DNA from: Allolobophora icterica
Taxonomy: Eukaryota; Annelida; Clitellata; Crassiclitellata; Lumbricidae
Assembly (NCBI GenBank): GCA_963556255.1
Contig: OY744606.1
Location: 72,602,908-72,666,907 of the forward strand
Direction: 5' to 3'
DNA: 64,000 nucleotides
The position numbers and the translations under genes are program-made. The notes beneath the pieces are model-generated. The model searched no databases. It was not told the DNA's origin and saw only the letters and a program-made list of their open reading frames with translations. Below are positions 9,231 to 19,699 of this stretch, piece after piece (the stretch's first letter is position 1; every line of letters begins with the position of its first letter).

Positions 9231-10895
9231 TGAGGCACGTTCAGAAGACGTATAGCAAGAGTTGATTAACGCTTTTGATCTCTCTTGGAACTCAAGAGCT
9301 GATACCCCTGGCACGTCGTGGCGATCCAAGCGGAGTTGAGGGCCATCTGTTGCTGGTCTGTCGATTTCAGAATCTCTAAACGGATCGCCCTTTGTAAGCT
9401 GATACTTTTCTGCAGGGCATCTGCAGGCCGGTTTCTTAATTACGGCGTGCCTGACTTTGTAGACGCGTCCGCCCTCTGTGGTCTGTTCGTCTGCAAACCC
9501 ATCATAGCGATGCAGAGGCTTTGGCACGACGGTGGGGGAGGTAGACCAAGATTCGGCGGCAGGCGCAGCTCTCATAACGGTAACAGCCATGCGTAGAGCA
9601 TCGAATTGCTGGCCGTTCATCAGCGCCGCTGATTCATGTGAGAATTGGAGTCTAGCACAGCTATCGCCGATTTCTGTGTCGGGCTGGACTCGCGATAAGA
9701 TGACACGCGGGGGGTCACTTGGAGGAGGCTGGTCCCTAATTGATACCAGCATGATGATGCTTTCCGTCTCTAGCTCGGGCTGCTGCGCAGCCTGGACCTC
9801 TAGAGGAAAACGTTTTGGTGGTAACTGGACTGGAAGACACTTTTCATCGTTTGCATGATGGACGTCGCTTTCTAAGACGTAAATGTCGACGCGTTGTCTC
9901 AGTTTATTCGACTCGGTTATGCAACCGTTCGTTGGGTCGATTGTTGTCATATCAGTCTGAGATGCACATACCTCAAAGATGATTTCTTGGACTGCGTTCA
10001 AGAGCTCCGTGTCTCGACAGGCTTTGAAACTCAGGATCGTCCGTAGGTCACTGACGGTCACCGTAATCATTACGTGCGTTTGCAGTTGCGATCGGTAGAT
10101 CACGCGAAGAGTAGCCGTTGCTGGGCGTATCTCGTGGCTTCGACCGAGAGCGCGGACGACTGCTTTATGCGGCGCATTCGTCTTGTCACAGTACTTACAG
10201 CGACGTGTTTCGTTGCTGGCTTGTCTGTGGACAATCGTCTCAGTTGGCAGTAGGGATGGACATCCGCCACTGCGCCGAACTGAGTTGACGATTCGGTAGA
10301 GCACCGGCTTGCCACAGTACTTACAGCGACGTCTCCCGTCGCTGGCTTGTCTGTAGACAATCGTCTCAGTTGGCAGTCGGGATGAACATCCGCCAGAACT
10401 GCGCCGAACTGAGTTGGCGATTCGGTTAAGAACTGTCTTGCCACAGTACCTACAGCGACGTGTCTCATTGCTGGCTTGTCTGTGGATAGCAGACTCAGTT
10501 GGCAGTCGGGATGAACATCCGCCAGAACTGCGCCGAACTGAAATGGCGATTCGGTAGAGAGCTGTTGTGTCACAGTACCTACAGCAACGTGTCTCGTTGC
10601 TGGCTTGACTGTGGACAGCATTCACAGCAGATTCAGTTGGCAGTGGGGATGAGCATCCGCCAGCACTGCGCCGAACTGAATTGGCGATTCGGTAGAGAGC
10701 TGTTGTGTCACAGTACCTACAGCAACGTGTCTCGTTGCTGGCTTGACTGTGGACAGCACTCAGAGCACACTCAGCTGGCAGTCGGGATGAGCATCCGCCA
10801 TAACTGCGCCGAACTGAGTATGCCATTCTGTAGAAGGCCGCGTCGTGTTCGAATGCTGACATTGCTTTCAGCTGCTGTCGATTCAGAGTCCTCAA
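8757..10895 (-). CDS. 712-codon ORF of the LTR element, Gag-like with tandem Cys-rich modules
   Basis: The single long frame of the element has these visible parts. (1) Residues ~20-235 are five units of 42-46 residues built on R-C-[RK]-Y-C...YRI.NSVRRS.GGC...LPTE...HRQAS. The Cys/His spacing is C-x2-C-x17/18-C-x10-H in intact units; one unit has Tyr for His. (2) A last half unit, CKYCDKTNAPHK, looks like the gypsy/BEL Gag zinc knuckle from which the array could derive. (3) About 470 residues follow that I do not recognise. The last ~170 codons include a ~230-bp DNA duplication read in two different frames, which weakens the case that the C-terminus is under protein constraint. Likely role, by inference: RNA-binding Gag. 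An upstream short frame (10956-10771) overlaps the start; a frameshifted true start there is possible. Confidence 0.55.
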   Translation of the reverse strand: MRTLNRQQLKAMSAFEHDAAFYRMAYSVRRSYGGCSSRLPAECALSAVHSQASNETRCCRYCDTTALYRIANSVRRSAGGCSSPLPTESAVNAVHSQASNETRCCRYCDTTALYRIAISVRRSSGGCSSRLPTESAIHRQASNETRRCRYCGKTVLNRIANSVRRSSGGCSSRLPTETIVYRQASDGRRRCKYCGKPVLYRIVNSVRRSGGCPSLLPTETIVHRQASNETRRCKYCDKTNAPHKAVVRALGRSHEIRPATATLRVIYRSQLQTHVMITVTVSDLRTILSFKACRDTELLNAVQEIIFEVCASQTDMTTIDPTNGCITESNKLRQRVDIYVLESDVHHANDEKCLPVQLPPKRFPLEVQAAQQPELETESIIMLVSIRDQPPPSDPPRVILSRVQPDTEIGDSCARLQFSHESAALMNGQQFDALRMAVTVMRAAPAAESWSTSPTVVPKPLHRYDGFADEQTTEGGRVYKVRHAVIKKPACRCPAEKYQLTKGDPFRDSEIDRPATDGPQLRLDRHDVPGVSALEFQERSKALINSCYTSSERASASIVSRYVCASLPNLASERPSLDHMSGAGPKRQQQPLLLTAVPATDIRALRWAIKATRWTLVQIGPTEQDAGQIYTDIGVPLKPRSSLATSALQIYEDIPSPPPSQIWRQSDHHSTTCQAPVTRDSSTPYSRQLFRPQTYARCAGPLKEHAGTERAY
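10200..10800 (-). repeat. ~126-138 bp coding minisatellite of the LTR element
   Basis: Five tandem units, each with TGGCGGATG...CCGACTGCCAACTGAG-type cores on the reverse strand. Unit length is a multiple of three, so the repeat keeps the long frame open. The other frames are also open through it (10100-10621 reverse; 10499-10987 forward), but these are shadows. Confidence 0.88.
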
Positions 10896-10980
10896 AACTT
10901 AGCTTATCTGAGTCTATAAGGCTAGCTTGTCGTACTTCCGATATCAGCTTATTCAATTATTTGAGCGCGGTAGTTCAGTT

Positions 10981-10992
10981 CTTCTGACACCA
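10981..10992 (-). promoter_or_regulatory. tRNA primer-binding site of the LTR element
   Basis: TGGTGTCAGAAG directly adjoins the 5' LTR on the reverse strand. TGG start and zero spacing are typical of Ty3/gypsy elements. The matching tRNA was not identified. Confidence 0.75.
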
Positions 10993-11225
10993 TGTAAGAT
11001 CATGCTATGTACATTACTATTACTTTATTACTATAGTTAGTTGTACAAGATCTAATAGGCCTTAAGCACAGGATGGTAAAGCTAATGTACTATTCACACG
11101 ATGGCCTCTACACCGAATGCACTGTGGTCATGTCAGTGTCCAACATCTAGCATACAGACGGGTCTCTGTGGGCGTGGCCTAATACCACCTAACGTCCAAT
11201 AGCGACCTCGACAGGACCCGTCACA
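10993..11225 (-). repeat. LTR (5' LTR in element orientation)
   Basis: 233-bp copy matching 8240-8472 with no difference seen; it is followed by the target duplication CCTAT. It should carry the element's promoter, though no TATA box is obvious. Confidence 0.93.
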
Positions 11226-11230
11226 CCTAT

Positions 11231-12314
11231 AAGGACAACCTACGACGATGGACAAGGTCGTGAGCTGTGTCACTTCAGTTGCAGATGCGCAGTATATTTC
11301 CTGCCTCTAACTATATAGAGGAAGCGGTTCCGAATAGATACTGAAGTAGTGCTATATAAATCGATTATCATCTACTGTCAAATCATGAATCAGTTTAGGT
11401 CGCAGCTTGGACGGATTCGGGGACGGGATTTAGTGACTGTACCTCCAGAAAACTATTGCATCCAAAGGCTCACCTCAATTTGCTCATCCAAACCGCCCTC
11501 AAATTCAAATTGTATATTATGCTGCTATGTAGCTTTAATGCGCGAGGCTATGAACTAGGCTACTCGATTGCTCTTTGAAGCGAACGCCTAAATTTCTTCT
11601 TGTAATCGGGAGTGTAACTCCATAAAGCATCGCGCACAACTGGCAAAAGCTATCTTGCAGAGATATGCCACTTAAAGAAAAGAATGGATATGCCTGTAGT
11701 TATCGGTAGGCCTTTACTGCAGCTTTTCTACACTTTTACGCAGAGATATTTACCAGTGACCCTCATTCTGTCTATAGGCAGGAAATGTAACTGAAAAGGT
11801 TTCACTTACACTTGTGACAATGACATAGGATCAGAGCAACTGCCTTGTAAGTAAGCGCTTTTACACGCGTTTCAACACCTACTAATTTACACTGAAATAG
11901 TTTCTACACAGAACTCGACTAACTCACCTCACACAAACTGAGACCTGACAGACTGTCAGTAGGTTAGTCAATTAGGTCTCGTTTATGTAGCAGCTTGTTG
12001 CATTACATACACAGAGGGGGCGGAGCTACATACGCTGCTTATACGTGTACAACCGTATATTCTATGTATTTATATAGGCATGCAAGCATGCGAAGAGCTA
12101 CATATGCAAACAGAAGCTTCGTCTATATTTATATATACATAAATTAACTATAGTTGTACATATATATGTAGGCCTATGTATATACACACACATATATATT
12201 ATATATTATATATACTGAATGTATACAATCGTGTTCAGCCTACCTTAACCCCATTTTAGTTTTAAGCTAGGCCGTGTGAGTTGATATTTTCGCACAGGTC
12301 AAAGTACGGGTCAA
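11231..12314. other. Intergenic stretch, nothing recognised
   Basis: AT-rich sequence with small TA/CA microsatellites around 12120-12220. No open frame with family resemblance, no RNA gene and no paired transposon ends were seen. Confidence 0.5.
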
Positions 12315-12535
12315 TACGGAAGCCCATGGGTGACATGCGATTTTTTTTATTTATCTAGTGCGCACTAGATATTATCTAGTGCGCACTAGATAATATCTAG
12401 TGCGCACAAGATAGTATCTAGTGCGCACTAGAAAACTATCTAGTGCGCACTAGATATTATCTAGTGCGCACTAGATAATATCTAGTGCGCACTAGATAAA
12501 TAACAAAAATCGCATGTCACCCATGGGCTTCCGTA
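12315..12535. mobile_element. Palindromic MITE with seven 14-bp palindromes
   Basis: The long terminal inverted repeat starts TACGGAAGCCCATGGGTGAC and extends over 55 bp with one or two differences, so almost the whole element is a palindrome. Both ends carry TA, compatible with a TA target duplication (Tc1/mariner type). The centre holds seven units of CTAGTGCGCACTAG at 12355, 12375, 12397, 12418, 12440, 12461 and 12482. One is mutated to CTAGTGCGCACAAG. Confidence 0.85.
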
Positions 12536-12925
12536 GGTGAATGTTCCTCAGTCTGTGAATATTTTGGAAGTTGGGTGGATGGGTGAGATGGTGGGTGTGC
12601 TACGTGAATGTCAGCGTGGTTGGTTGTGTGCGATGGTGCGTGGGTATGCATGTGTGCGGATGCGGTTAGGCTATAGATCATTAACAGCTTTTAGTCGACA
12701 ATAATGGATGCCGCTTTCAGGTCGGAGGGGGACTTTAACTTAACAAAAACAAGCGTTATGCATTCAGCTTCAACTGCAATATTTGAACTTGTCTCACTCG
12801 CAGGCATCCATAGCCTATCTTAGTAGAATGCCTAGTAGGTCGATTACTTGCCTAGGTCGATTACTTGCCGATCTTTTTTGTTTCGAACCGTCAACTCTAT
12901 CTGTCTAACATCATAGTAGTGATAG

Positions 12926-13070
12926 ATAGCGGGGTGACAGCGCATTTCCCAAGAACCCATAGCGGGGTAAACAGCGCAGTCCCCAAGAACCCATAGCGGG
13001 GTGACAGTGCAGTCCCGAAAAACCATAGCGGGGTGACGGTGCAGTCCCGAAAAACCATAGGCGGGTGACG
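12926..13070 (+). repeat. ~33-bp minisatellite, 4-5 units
   Basis: Units contain CATAGCGGGGTGACAG.GCAGTCCC followed by AAGAAC or GAAAAAC. They explain the repetitive reverse frames nearby. 13071-13679 holds nothing recognised beyond a diverged echo of the adjacent sequence (CAGTTATGAGTG at ~13088 and ~13242). Confidence 0.85.
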
Positions 13071-13679
13071 TAGTAGTCGCTTGAATCAGTTATGAGTGTA
13101 CCCTTCACAAAGAGATTATGAATTATGATTTATGAGCATATACAAGCGAAAACTTCATATTCGCCATCACCACCCATTTATTATCCATTATGATTTTCGT
13201 TTTAATGGAACTATACTACATCTGACAGACCGCTCACATGAATCAGTTATGAGTGCACCTATCACAAAGAGATTACGATTATGAATTATGAACATAAGCG
13301 AAGGAAGACTTCAACCCTCTACTTTAAAATCATTTAAGCACAAATACATACATCAAACCAAACACACACACGCTAGAGCTGTACCGATAAGGCTTTTTTC
13401 CGATTATTCCGATACCGCTATCCATCACTACTCATCATAGAGGCTAGCGTACACAGCGTCTCGTGCAAATTTCTGATTACATTAGAAATGACATTACTTC
13501 GGAATCCTTACCGTATATTATAACCCCAGTTAGCACTGCATCACACTGCACTAAATGCAAGAATGGAAGGAAAGAGCAACAAAGGTAGATCGCTATATTA
13601 GCCAGGGCGAACGTTCTATGGGCTAGGCCTACCCATGAACTTCTGTATAATGTATATACAAGTCCATGGGATACCGGAT

Positions 13680-13763
13680 GCAGATGGTGACTATTTCACC
13701 GACTATTTCAGAAATTTGAATCTCGGGTCACCCAGGTCCGTACACGGGAACCTTAAATGACGT
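13680..13763 (+). repeat. Dispersed repeat R3, left part (target of the LINE insertion)
   Basis: Resembles 34030-34100 (TCTCGGG...GTCCGTACACGGG.ACCTTAAATG.CGT). It resumes at 19140 after 5.4 kb of LINE sequence; the right part continues to ~19258 with ACGGGCAGCGGTGGTGAAGG as in 34115-34135. Type unknown. Confidence 0.7.
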
Positions 13764-13870
13764 CTTCTTCTTCTTTAAGTTCTCTTCCCTTCGGCAGGTT
13801 TCCACTTCCAATTTATTTTATTTAGCCTTTGCAGTTTGCGCATAGCCACTCAACAGCAGCCTCATCGGCC

Positions 13871-16814
13871 TCATGTAGGCGGAAAACGAGTTGTTACACA
13901 GTCATTTACGATGTGCGCCATTGTCTGAATTTCCCCACAGCTACAAATGGGGTCGATGGCCTGACCCCAACGTGCCATATTGGCAGCACAACGACCTTGA
14001 CCTGTTCTGAAGCGGTTCAGTGTGACCCACTGACCCCGTGGGAGATCATTTCCCGGAGGCCATACAGACGGCACGGCCACGAGCGAGCGGTTGACAACTC
14101 CAGCTGCCAGCCACTCGGCACACCAGGCCGTATTAGCTGTAAAGTCCTCATCAGGTTGATTCCACCATATAGGTCGGCGTGAAGGGAGCCGTAATTTTGG
14201 ATGGCACATAATGTCTGTATGCAGCGGAAGATTCTTGTTTGCCTGGACCTTCCGTAGCATCTTCGCTGTCGCCTCCATTCTTCTCAGGTGCGGAGGAGGA
14301 ATGTTGCTCAACACTGGCAGCCAGGCGAGCGGCGCGGGGCGCAACGTACCCGAGATGATCCGCATAGTTGCGTTCAACTTTACGTCGACGAGATGGTGTG
14401 GTGAGATCGACCCCATACTGGAGCATAGTACTCAGCGACCGAGTAACATAAAGCCAAGGCCGAGCCCCGGAGAGTTGTGGTCTTGGCTCCCCAGTTCGTG
14501 CCCACCAGCTTGCTTATTAAGTTGTTTCGGGTTCCAACTTTAGCGGCCGTCTTTTTTAGGTGCTCATGGAATGTGAGAGCCCTGTCCAAAGTGACTCCCA
14601 GGTAGACCGGGTTTGTTTCGTGTCTTATCCTTTGCCCATTTAGAACAATGTTCAACTCTTTGTTCGCCTGTGCGTTATAAAGATGGAAAGTAGAAGAAAC
14701 TGTCTTTGTAGTGCTCGGAATTAGTCGCCACGTCCTGAAGTATTCCGACATAAGTTCCAGATCTGCATTTAGCACCTCTTCCGTTTCTTCCAGTGAGGAC
14801 TCCTGAGCCGCTAGGGCGATGTCATCAGCATATGCGAACTTGCGACATTGCGTAGTTGGTAAATCATTTATATACACGTTGAAAAGGCACGGCGACAGCA
14901 CCGATCCCTGGGGGAGACCATTCTTCTGCGTTCTCCACGAGCTCACCTTGTCACCCAAATGAACCCTGAAGCGCCTGTTTCCAAGGAAAACCGCGACAGA
15001 CCTGGTGAACCACCATGGTAGAATCTTGGATGTCTTCAGCAGTAATCCAACATGCCACACCGTGTCATAGGCCGCCGTCAGGTCCAGGAACACCGCTCCA
15101 GTCTTTAAATTTTTCTGATAACCGTTCTCGATAAATGTGGTAAGTGCGAGAACCTGATCGCCCGTGCATCGCTCCCGTCTGAAACCCGCTTGTTCCACCA
15201 CTATTTCCTCGTCCAGGGTCGTCCTGATTCTGTTCAGCATCAGTCGCTCCAATGTCTTGAAACATACCGACAGCAGGGAGATGGGTCGGTAACTAGCCGC
15301 CTCCTGCGGGTCCTTCCCTGGCTTTAGGACGGCGATTATCTTTGCCTGTCTCCACTCCCTCGGGATGTTCTCCTCTTTGATGACTCTTGTGTAGTAGGAC
15401 GCAAGCCACGACAACGCTCTCGGGCCCAGGTGTTTAAGAAATTCCGGGAGTATGTTGTCATACCCAGCGGCTGTGCCCGATTTTATGGCACCCAAAATCT
15501 CCTGAAGCTCCGGCCCTTTGAACACCTCGTCGCTTCTCAGTTGGCGGCACCTTTGTCTCCATTCGTCCCTTGTCCGTCTCAGCTGCATCTTATCCTTGGG
15601 GGCTTTCGCCACCCTGATCAAGTGGCTGGCCACAGCATTCGGGGAAACCCGAGTGCAATTGGGCACAGCTGGGCACTGCGCCGCCCCCAGTCGTCTAATA
15701 AGACCCCAGCTTTTTCGACTGGAACGAGTGAAGCTGAGCTCTGCCGTGCACTGTTCCCATCTCTCCCGTCTGTTTAGATCCAGCATCTCAACAAGTTCGT
15801 CAGCCACATCCGGATCTCCAAAGTCCTCATACTCCTCCAGCAGAGCCTGGCATTTGGAGTCCAAGCACGGGGTGTAAGTAGGCCTATAGCCTCTTGGAAT
15901 GGTCGCTCCCGCAGCATGGAAGATGGCTTTATGGAAACGATCATAACCTTCCTGGATGGAGATTGTGTGCCCTGGAATGGCACTGATGCTTTTTTCCATC
16001 CTTTCTTCGAAGCCCTTCCAGTCCGCTTTCCTAAGGTTCCATCTTTTTCGAGGAGCGCAGTGTATTATTGGCAGCTGGAGGCCATGGTGGATGAGCACCG
16101 GTCTGTGTTGGCTCCTGGGGAAATCCCCAAGGACTGTTTGGGAAGCCACTTGCCGACGCTGGCCCGCCGTTGAGGTCCAACAGAGGTCCGGCGTATACTC
16201 CCTTCGCCATCTCGCCGATTGGAACGTTCATTTCTGCTTGGCATCGTAGGTTGTCATTAGATCGTTATTTGTGGCCCACTCCGCGAGCCTCTCCCCGTCT
16301 TCGTCCGATTCTCCATAACCCCAATCTGAGTGGTGGCTATTGAAGTCTCCAACATAAATCACTGGATGCTGAAGCACCGGAGGAAGGTTCGATGACCATC
16401 TCACGCTTGGAGGTTTGTAAACATTTACAACCCTGAAGTCCCCAACCTGGACCACGTCGCAGAACGGGAGCGATAACATAGGAGACACCACGGTGATGGA
16501 AGAGCGAGCGTAAGTTGCCCGGCCATACCTGCCGTCTGGAGTAGCGTGGATAAGATCGTACCCACAGATACGTGTGTTTCCTGGAGACAAATGACATCCA
16601 CATCGTTTTGATGCGCCATGGTCCCAATGAGTAATCGCTTGGCTGCTGACATACCCTCAACATTGAGTTGCAACACTCGGAATGCTGGCCCTATGTCTTG
16701 GAAGGCACCGGGCTTCAGCGTGTCGGGGTCTGAGCTTGGTGCGTGACCGGGATCCATCCAATATAGGATTCGGTCCTGCTTGTTTGGATCATTAGCTTCC
16801 CCAGCGAGGGCCAA
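13871..16814 (-). pseudogene. Jockey-like LINE: endonuclease plus reverse transcriptase, broken
   Basis: In order on the reverse strand: an APE-type endonuclease (FRVLQLNVEG at ~16690, CLQETHV at ~16580, then frame change; YVGDFNSHHSDWG at ~16330); reverse transcriptase, ~15600-14600, with CFKTLERL, GFRRERCTGDQVL, AVFLDLTAAYDTVW, NGLPQGSVLSPCLFNVYIND and active site FAYADDIAL; and a C-terminal domain (PVLSNIPPPHLRR, LNRFRTGQGRC, CSCGEIQTMAHIVNDC) in another frame at 14416-13871. Damage seen: a frame change at ~16590, a stop at 16228-16230 and a frame change at ~14380-14416. The YADD site is intact. Clade assignment by motif memory only. Confidence 0.88.
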
Positions 16815-16929
16815 CCCACGCTAGGTACTGACGGAGGGCGCGACGTGAACGCTGATCCATTGCCCTCCTCCACTTCCAATGACGCCATTCCTCTCTTTGC
16901 TGTGCTCTTCTCTTCATTCCGCTGTATCC

Positions 16930-19139
16930 TTAAGTCATCATCCATCCCATCATCATCTGTCGCGGTCTTCCTCTCCTTCTCTTTCCCTCCAGTCTCCCCT
17001 CTATGATTTCTCTCAAGAGGGAGTCTCCTCTTAATATGTGTCCAATCCAGTTCTTTTGTCTTTCTCTTAATGTTGTCATCAGTGATCTTTTTTCTTCTAC
17101 TCTTTGTAACACCTCTTCATTTGTCATTTGCTCCGTCCAGCTCACCTTTTCAATTCTTCTCCATATCCACATTTCAAAGGCCTCTAATCTCTTAATATCC
17201 TCTTTCCTGATGGTCCACGTCTCCGACCCATACAGTACAACACTCCATACCAGTGCCTTGACAAGTCTCTTCTTTAGGTCTTTGCTCAGTCCTCCTCTCA
17301 TCAACTCTCCTCTTTTCGTGAACGCGTCTTTTCCCAATACTATCCTTCGTTTAATATCACTATGGCATCTTGCATCTGTTGTTATCACGCTTCCCAAGTA
17401 GCAGAAGCTCTTGACCTGTTCCACTTCCTCTCCATTTATTGTTATTTTCATTTCTATCTCCTCCTCCCCTGCACTTATCCTCATAATCTTCGTCTTTCCG
17501 ATGTTAATCTTCATGTTGTATTTTATTGAGGTCCTGTTTAGTTGATCCATCAATTTCTGCAGTCCCTCCTGTGTAGTTGCCAGCATTGCTTGGTCGTCAG
17601 CAAATCTTAGGGCTCTTATGAGTCTTCCACCCACTTTTATACCCTCTCCTGTCTGTTCCATTGCCTCTTGTATCAGTTCTTCTATGTATATGTTGAAGAG
17701 GAGTGGTGATAGTGGGCACCCTTGCCTTACTCCCCTACCAATTTCTGCTTCCTCTGAGTACTCCCCTTCTATTCTTATCTTTACTTTTTGGTTCATATAT
17801 AAGTTTCCTATTAACCTCCTGTCCCTCCAATCTATACCCCTTCTTCTGAGTGCATTCATCAACTTTTTACAATCTACTCTGTCAAACGCCTTTTCATAAT
17901 CCGCAAAACAGATATAGACCTCTTGTCCGTACTCTAAGCTTCTTTCTGTTAGCACTCTCAGGGCTCCGATGGCGTCCCTTGTGCCTCTACCCTTTCTGAA
18001 TCCAAATTGATCCTCTCCTAAGCCCTTGTCCGCTTCTACCCTTGCCTGGATTATCTTTGTGATTATCCTCAGCATGATTTTGGCTGCGTGTGGGAGCAGG
18101 CTAATTGTTCTATGGTCCTTACAAGCCGTTGCATTGTTTTTCTTCTTTATGGGGATCATGATGGTCTGTAGGAAGTCCTCGGGCCGCTTCCCAGTGCTGT
18201 GTATATCCTGGCATAGTCTTACTAATTCGCCTGTTGCTTTTTCTCCCAAGTTCTTTAGTATTTCAGCTGGGATGTTATCCACTCCTTCTGCTTTATTGTT
18301 CTTCATGTCGCTAATCGCTGCCAGTACCTCGTCTCTCAGCACTTCTGGGCCCACATCGTCTCCCGTCCCCATGCATGGTTCCTCATCTAGATCCGTCGGC
18401 TTTTCCTTACTCTGGTATAATTCTTCAACGTATTCTTTCCAACGACTTCGGATCTCCCCTGGATCTTGTAATATCTTTCCCTCTTTATCCTCTACTGCTA
18501 TTCCTCCTTCCCTTGTTGGTCTTTTGGTCAGCTTTTTCACTTTTTCAAATACTTGATCGTAACTCCCCTTTGCCTGTAGTGCTTCTAGTTCTTGACATTT
18601 CTCCTCCCACCATTTTTATCTTGCCTTCTTTGTTGTTCGTCTCAATTTGTTGTTTAACCTTCTATACTCCTTCTTTGCTTCTTCTGTGCTCTGGTGCTTC
18701 CATTTCCTTCTTTCCTCCATTTCCTGTATCATTTCCATTGTCATCCAAGGTTTCCGTGGTGTTTGCCCTGCTGCTGACCCACCGTACTCATCGCCTCCCG
18801 TATGATAGTCTACTTTAGTCCTCTCCATCTTTCCTCTGTTGTGGCTGTTTCCATCTCTATGATACTCTCTTCTATTCTCTCTGCCAGTACATTGCTCTTT
18901 GTCTTTAGTTTCTCCTTATTCCATTTGTTAACCTTCTTTCTTTTCTTCCTGATGAGTTTTAGCTGCAGGTGTACCGTCATTGCTACCAAGTTGTGGTCTG
19001 TATCTGCATCCGCCCCTGGTAGAGTCTTAGCGTTTTTCACGCTATTTCTATATCGTTGCTTTATCAAGATGTAGTCCAGCTGATATCGCGCACTGTCTCC
19101 CGGGGCCTTCCACGTATACCTCCGTCGTTTTTCTTGCTT
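16930..19139 (-). pseudogene. Second LINE: endonuclease tail plus intact-looking reverse transcriptase
   Basis: At 19139-18950 is the end of an APE endonuclease (RRRYTWKAPGDSARYQLDYI, GADADTDHNLV). A 536-codon frame at 18540-16930 is a reverse transcriptase with QFGFRKGRGTRDAI, ICFADYEKAFDRV, GVRQGCPLSPLLFNIYIE and active site RFADDQAML. The C-terminal domain reads GSETWTIRKEDIKRLEAFEM and NWIGHILRGDSLL. Between them are an in-frame stop at ~18616 and a frameshift near 18815-18830. 5' truncation at 19139 removes most of the endonuclease. GATGAT-type repeats at ~16930-16960 look like its 3' tail. It belongs to the endonuclease-reverse transcriptases common in marine invertebrates; I do not assign a clade. 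Confidence 0.88.
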
Positions 19140-19258
19140 AATGACGTGACACCCATTAAAACGGGCAGCGGTGGTGAAGGACCTCACCCGATCGATTCAT
19201 CGAAAAAATTAGCAGGGTCATACGGTCGCTATAGAAAGATAGAAAACGTGTAAATTTC
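19140..19258 (+). repeat. Dispersed repeat R3, right part
   Basis: Continuation of 13680-13763: ACGGGCAGCGGTGGTGAAGG, then GCAGGGTC and GGTCGCTATAGAAAG. Other fragments are 34030-34440, 22038-22085 (reverse) and ~32826-32870. Confidence 0.7.
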
Positions 19259-19378
19259 CAATTTCGATCAACACTCTACTAGATAGACAACGAAGACATG
19301 ACAAGATTTAACTAGACACGATCCATAAATGAAGACAATTTATTCACACCTATTGCTGCCAACAGGCTGGCGTCAGGA

Positions 19379-19542
<164 letters not shown>

Positions 19543-19589
19543 GGATGATGATGGAGATGACGATGATGGTGACAATGTTGACGATTATG

Positions 19590-19699
19590 AGTATGAATCA
19601 CTATACTACGTCAATGCACATTTCGATTTTAAATCACTACTACGTCAATGCACATTAGAATTTAAATCACTACTACGTCAATGCACATTAGAATTTGAG
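19590..19699 (+). repeat. ~40-bp tandem repeat, 3 units
   Basis: Three copies of CTACGTCAATGCACATT followed by CGATTTTAAATCA- or AGAATTTAAATCA-type sequence. 19700-20179 holds nothing recognised. Confidence 0.85.

Larger units (their letters stand above)
8240..11225 (-). mobile_element. Short Ty3/gypsy-like LTR retrotransposon, non-autonomous, recent insertion
   Basis: Two 233-bp direct repeats, identical by eye, enclose about 2.5 kb and are flanked by the 5-bp duplication CCTAT (8235-8239, 11226-11230). The LTRs start TG and end CA. On the reverse strand a primer-binding-site-like TGGTGTCAGAAG directly follows one LTR and a purine tract GGAAAAGAGA directly precedes the other, which fixes the orientation. 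The interior has one long open frame and no recognisable protease, reverse transcriptase, RNase H or integrase, so mobilisation would need enzymes from a relative. Identical LTRs indicate a very recent insertion. Gypsy-like assignment rests on the zinc-knuckle-like CKYCGK motif and is tentative. Confidence 0.9.
13764..19139 (-). mobile_element. Two different LINEs in one insertion (chimeric retrotransposition product)
   Basis: The block is bordered by AATGACGT at 13756-13763 and again at 19140-19147, inside one copy of repeat R3. At 13764 lies a (GAA)n-type 3' tail on the reverse strand belonging to a Jockey-like LINE (to ~16925). This is followed upstream, same orientation, by the 3' end and body of an unrelated LINE that is 5'-truncated exactly at 19139. 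A single target duplication around both suggests one integration event. Confidence 0.7.

Noticed and set aside
16425..16945. Separate small genes upstream of the Jockey-like LINE
   Set aside because: The frames are pieces of the LINE endonuclease and 5' region broken by frame changes.
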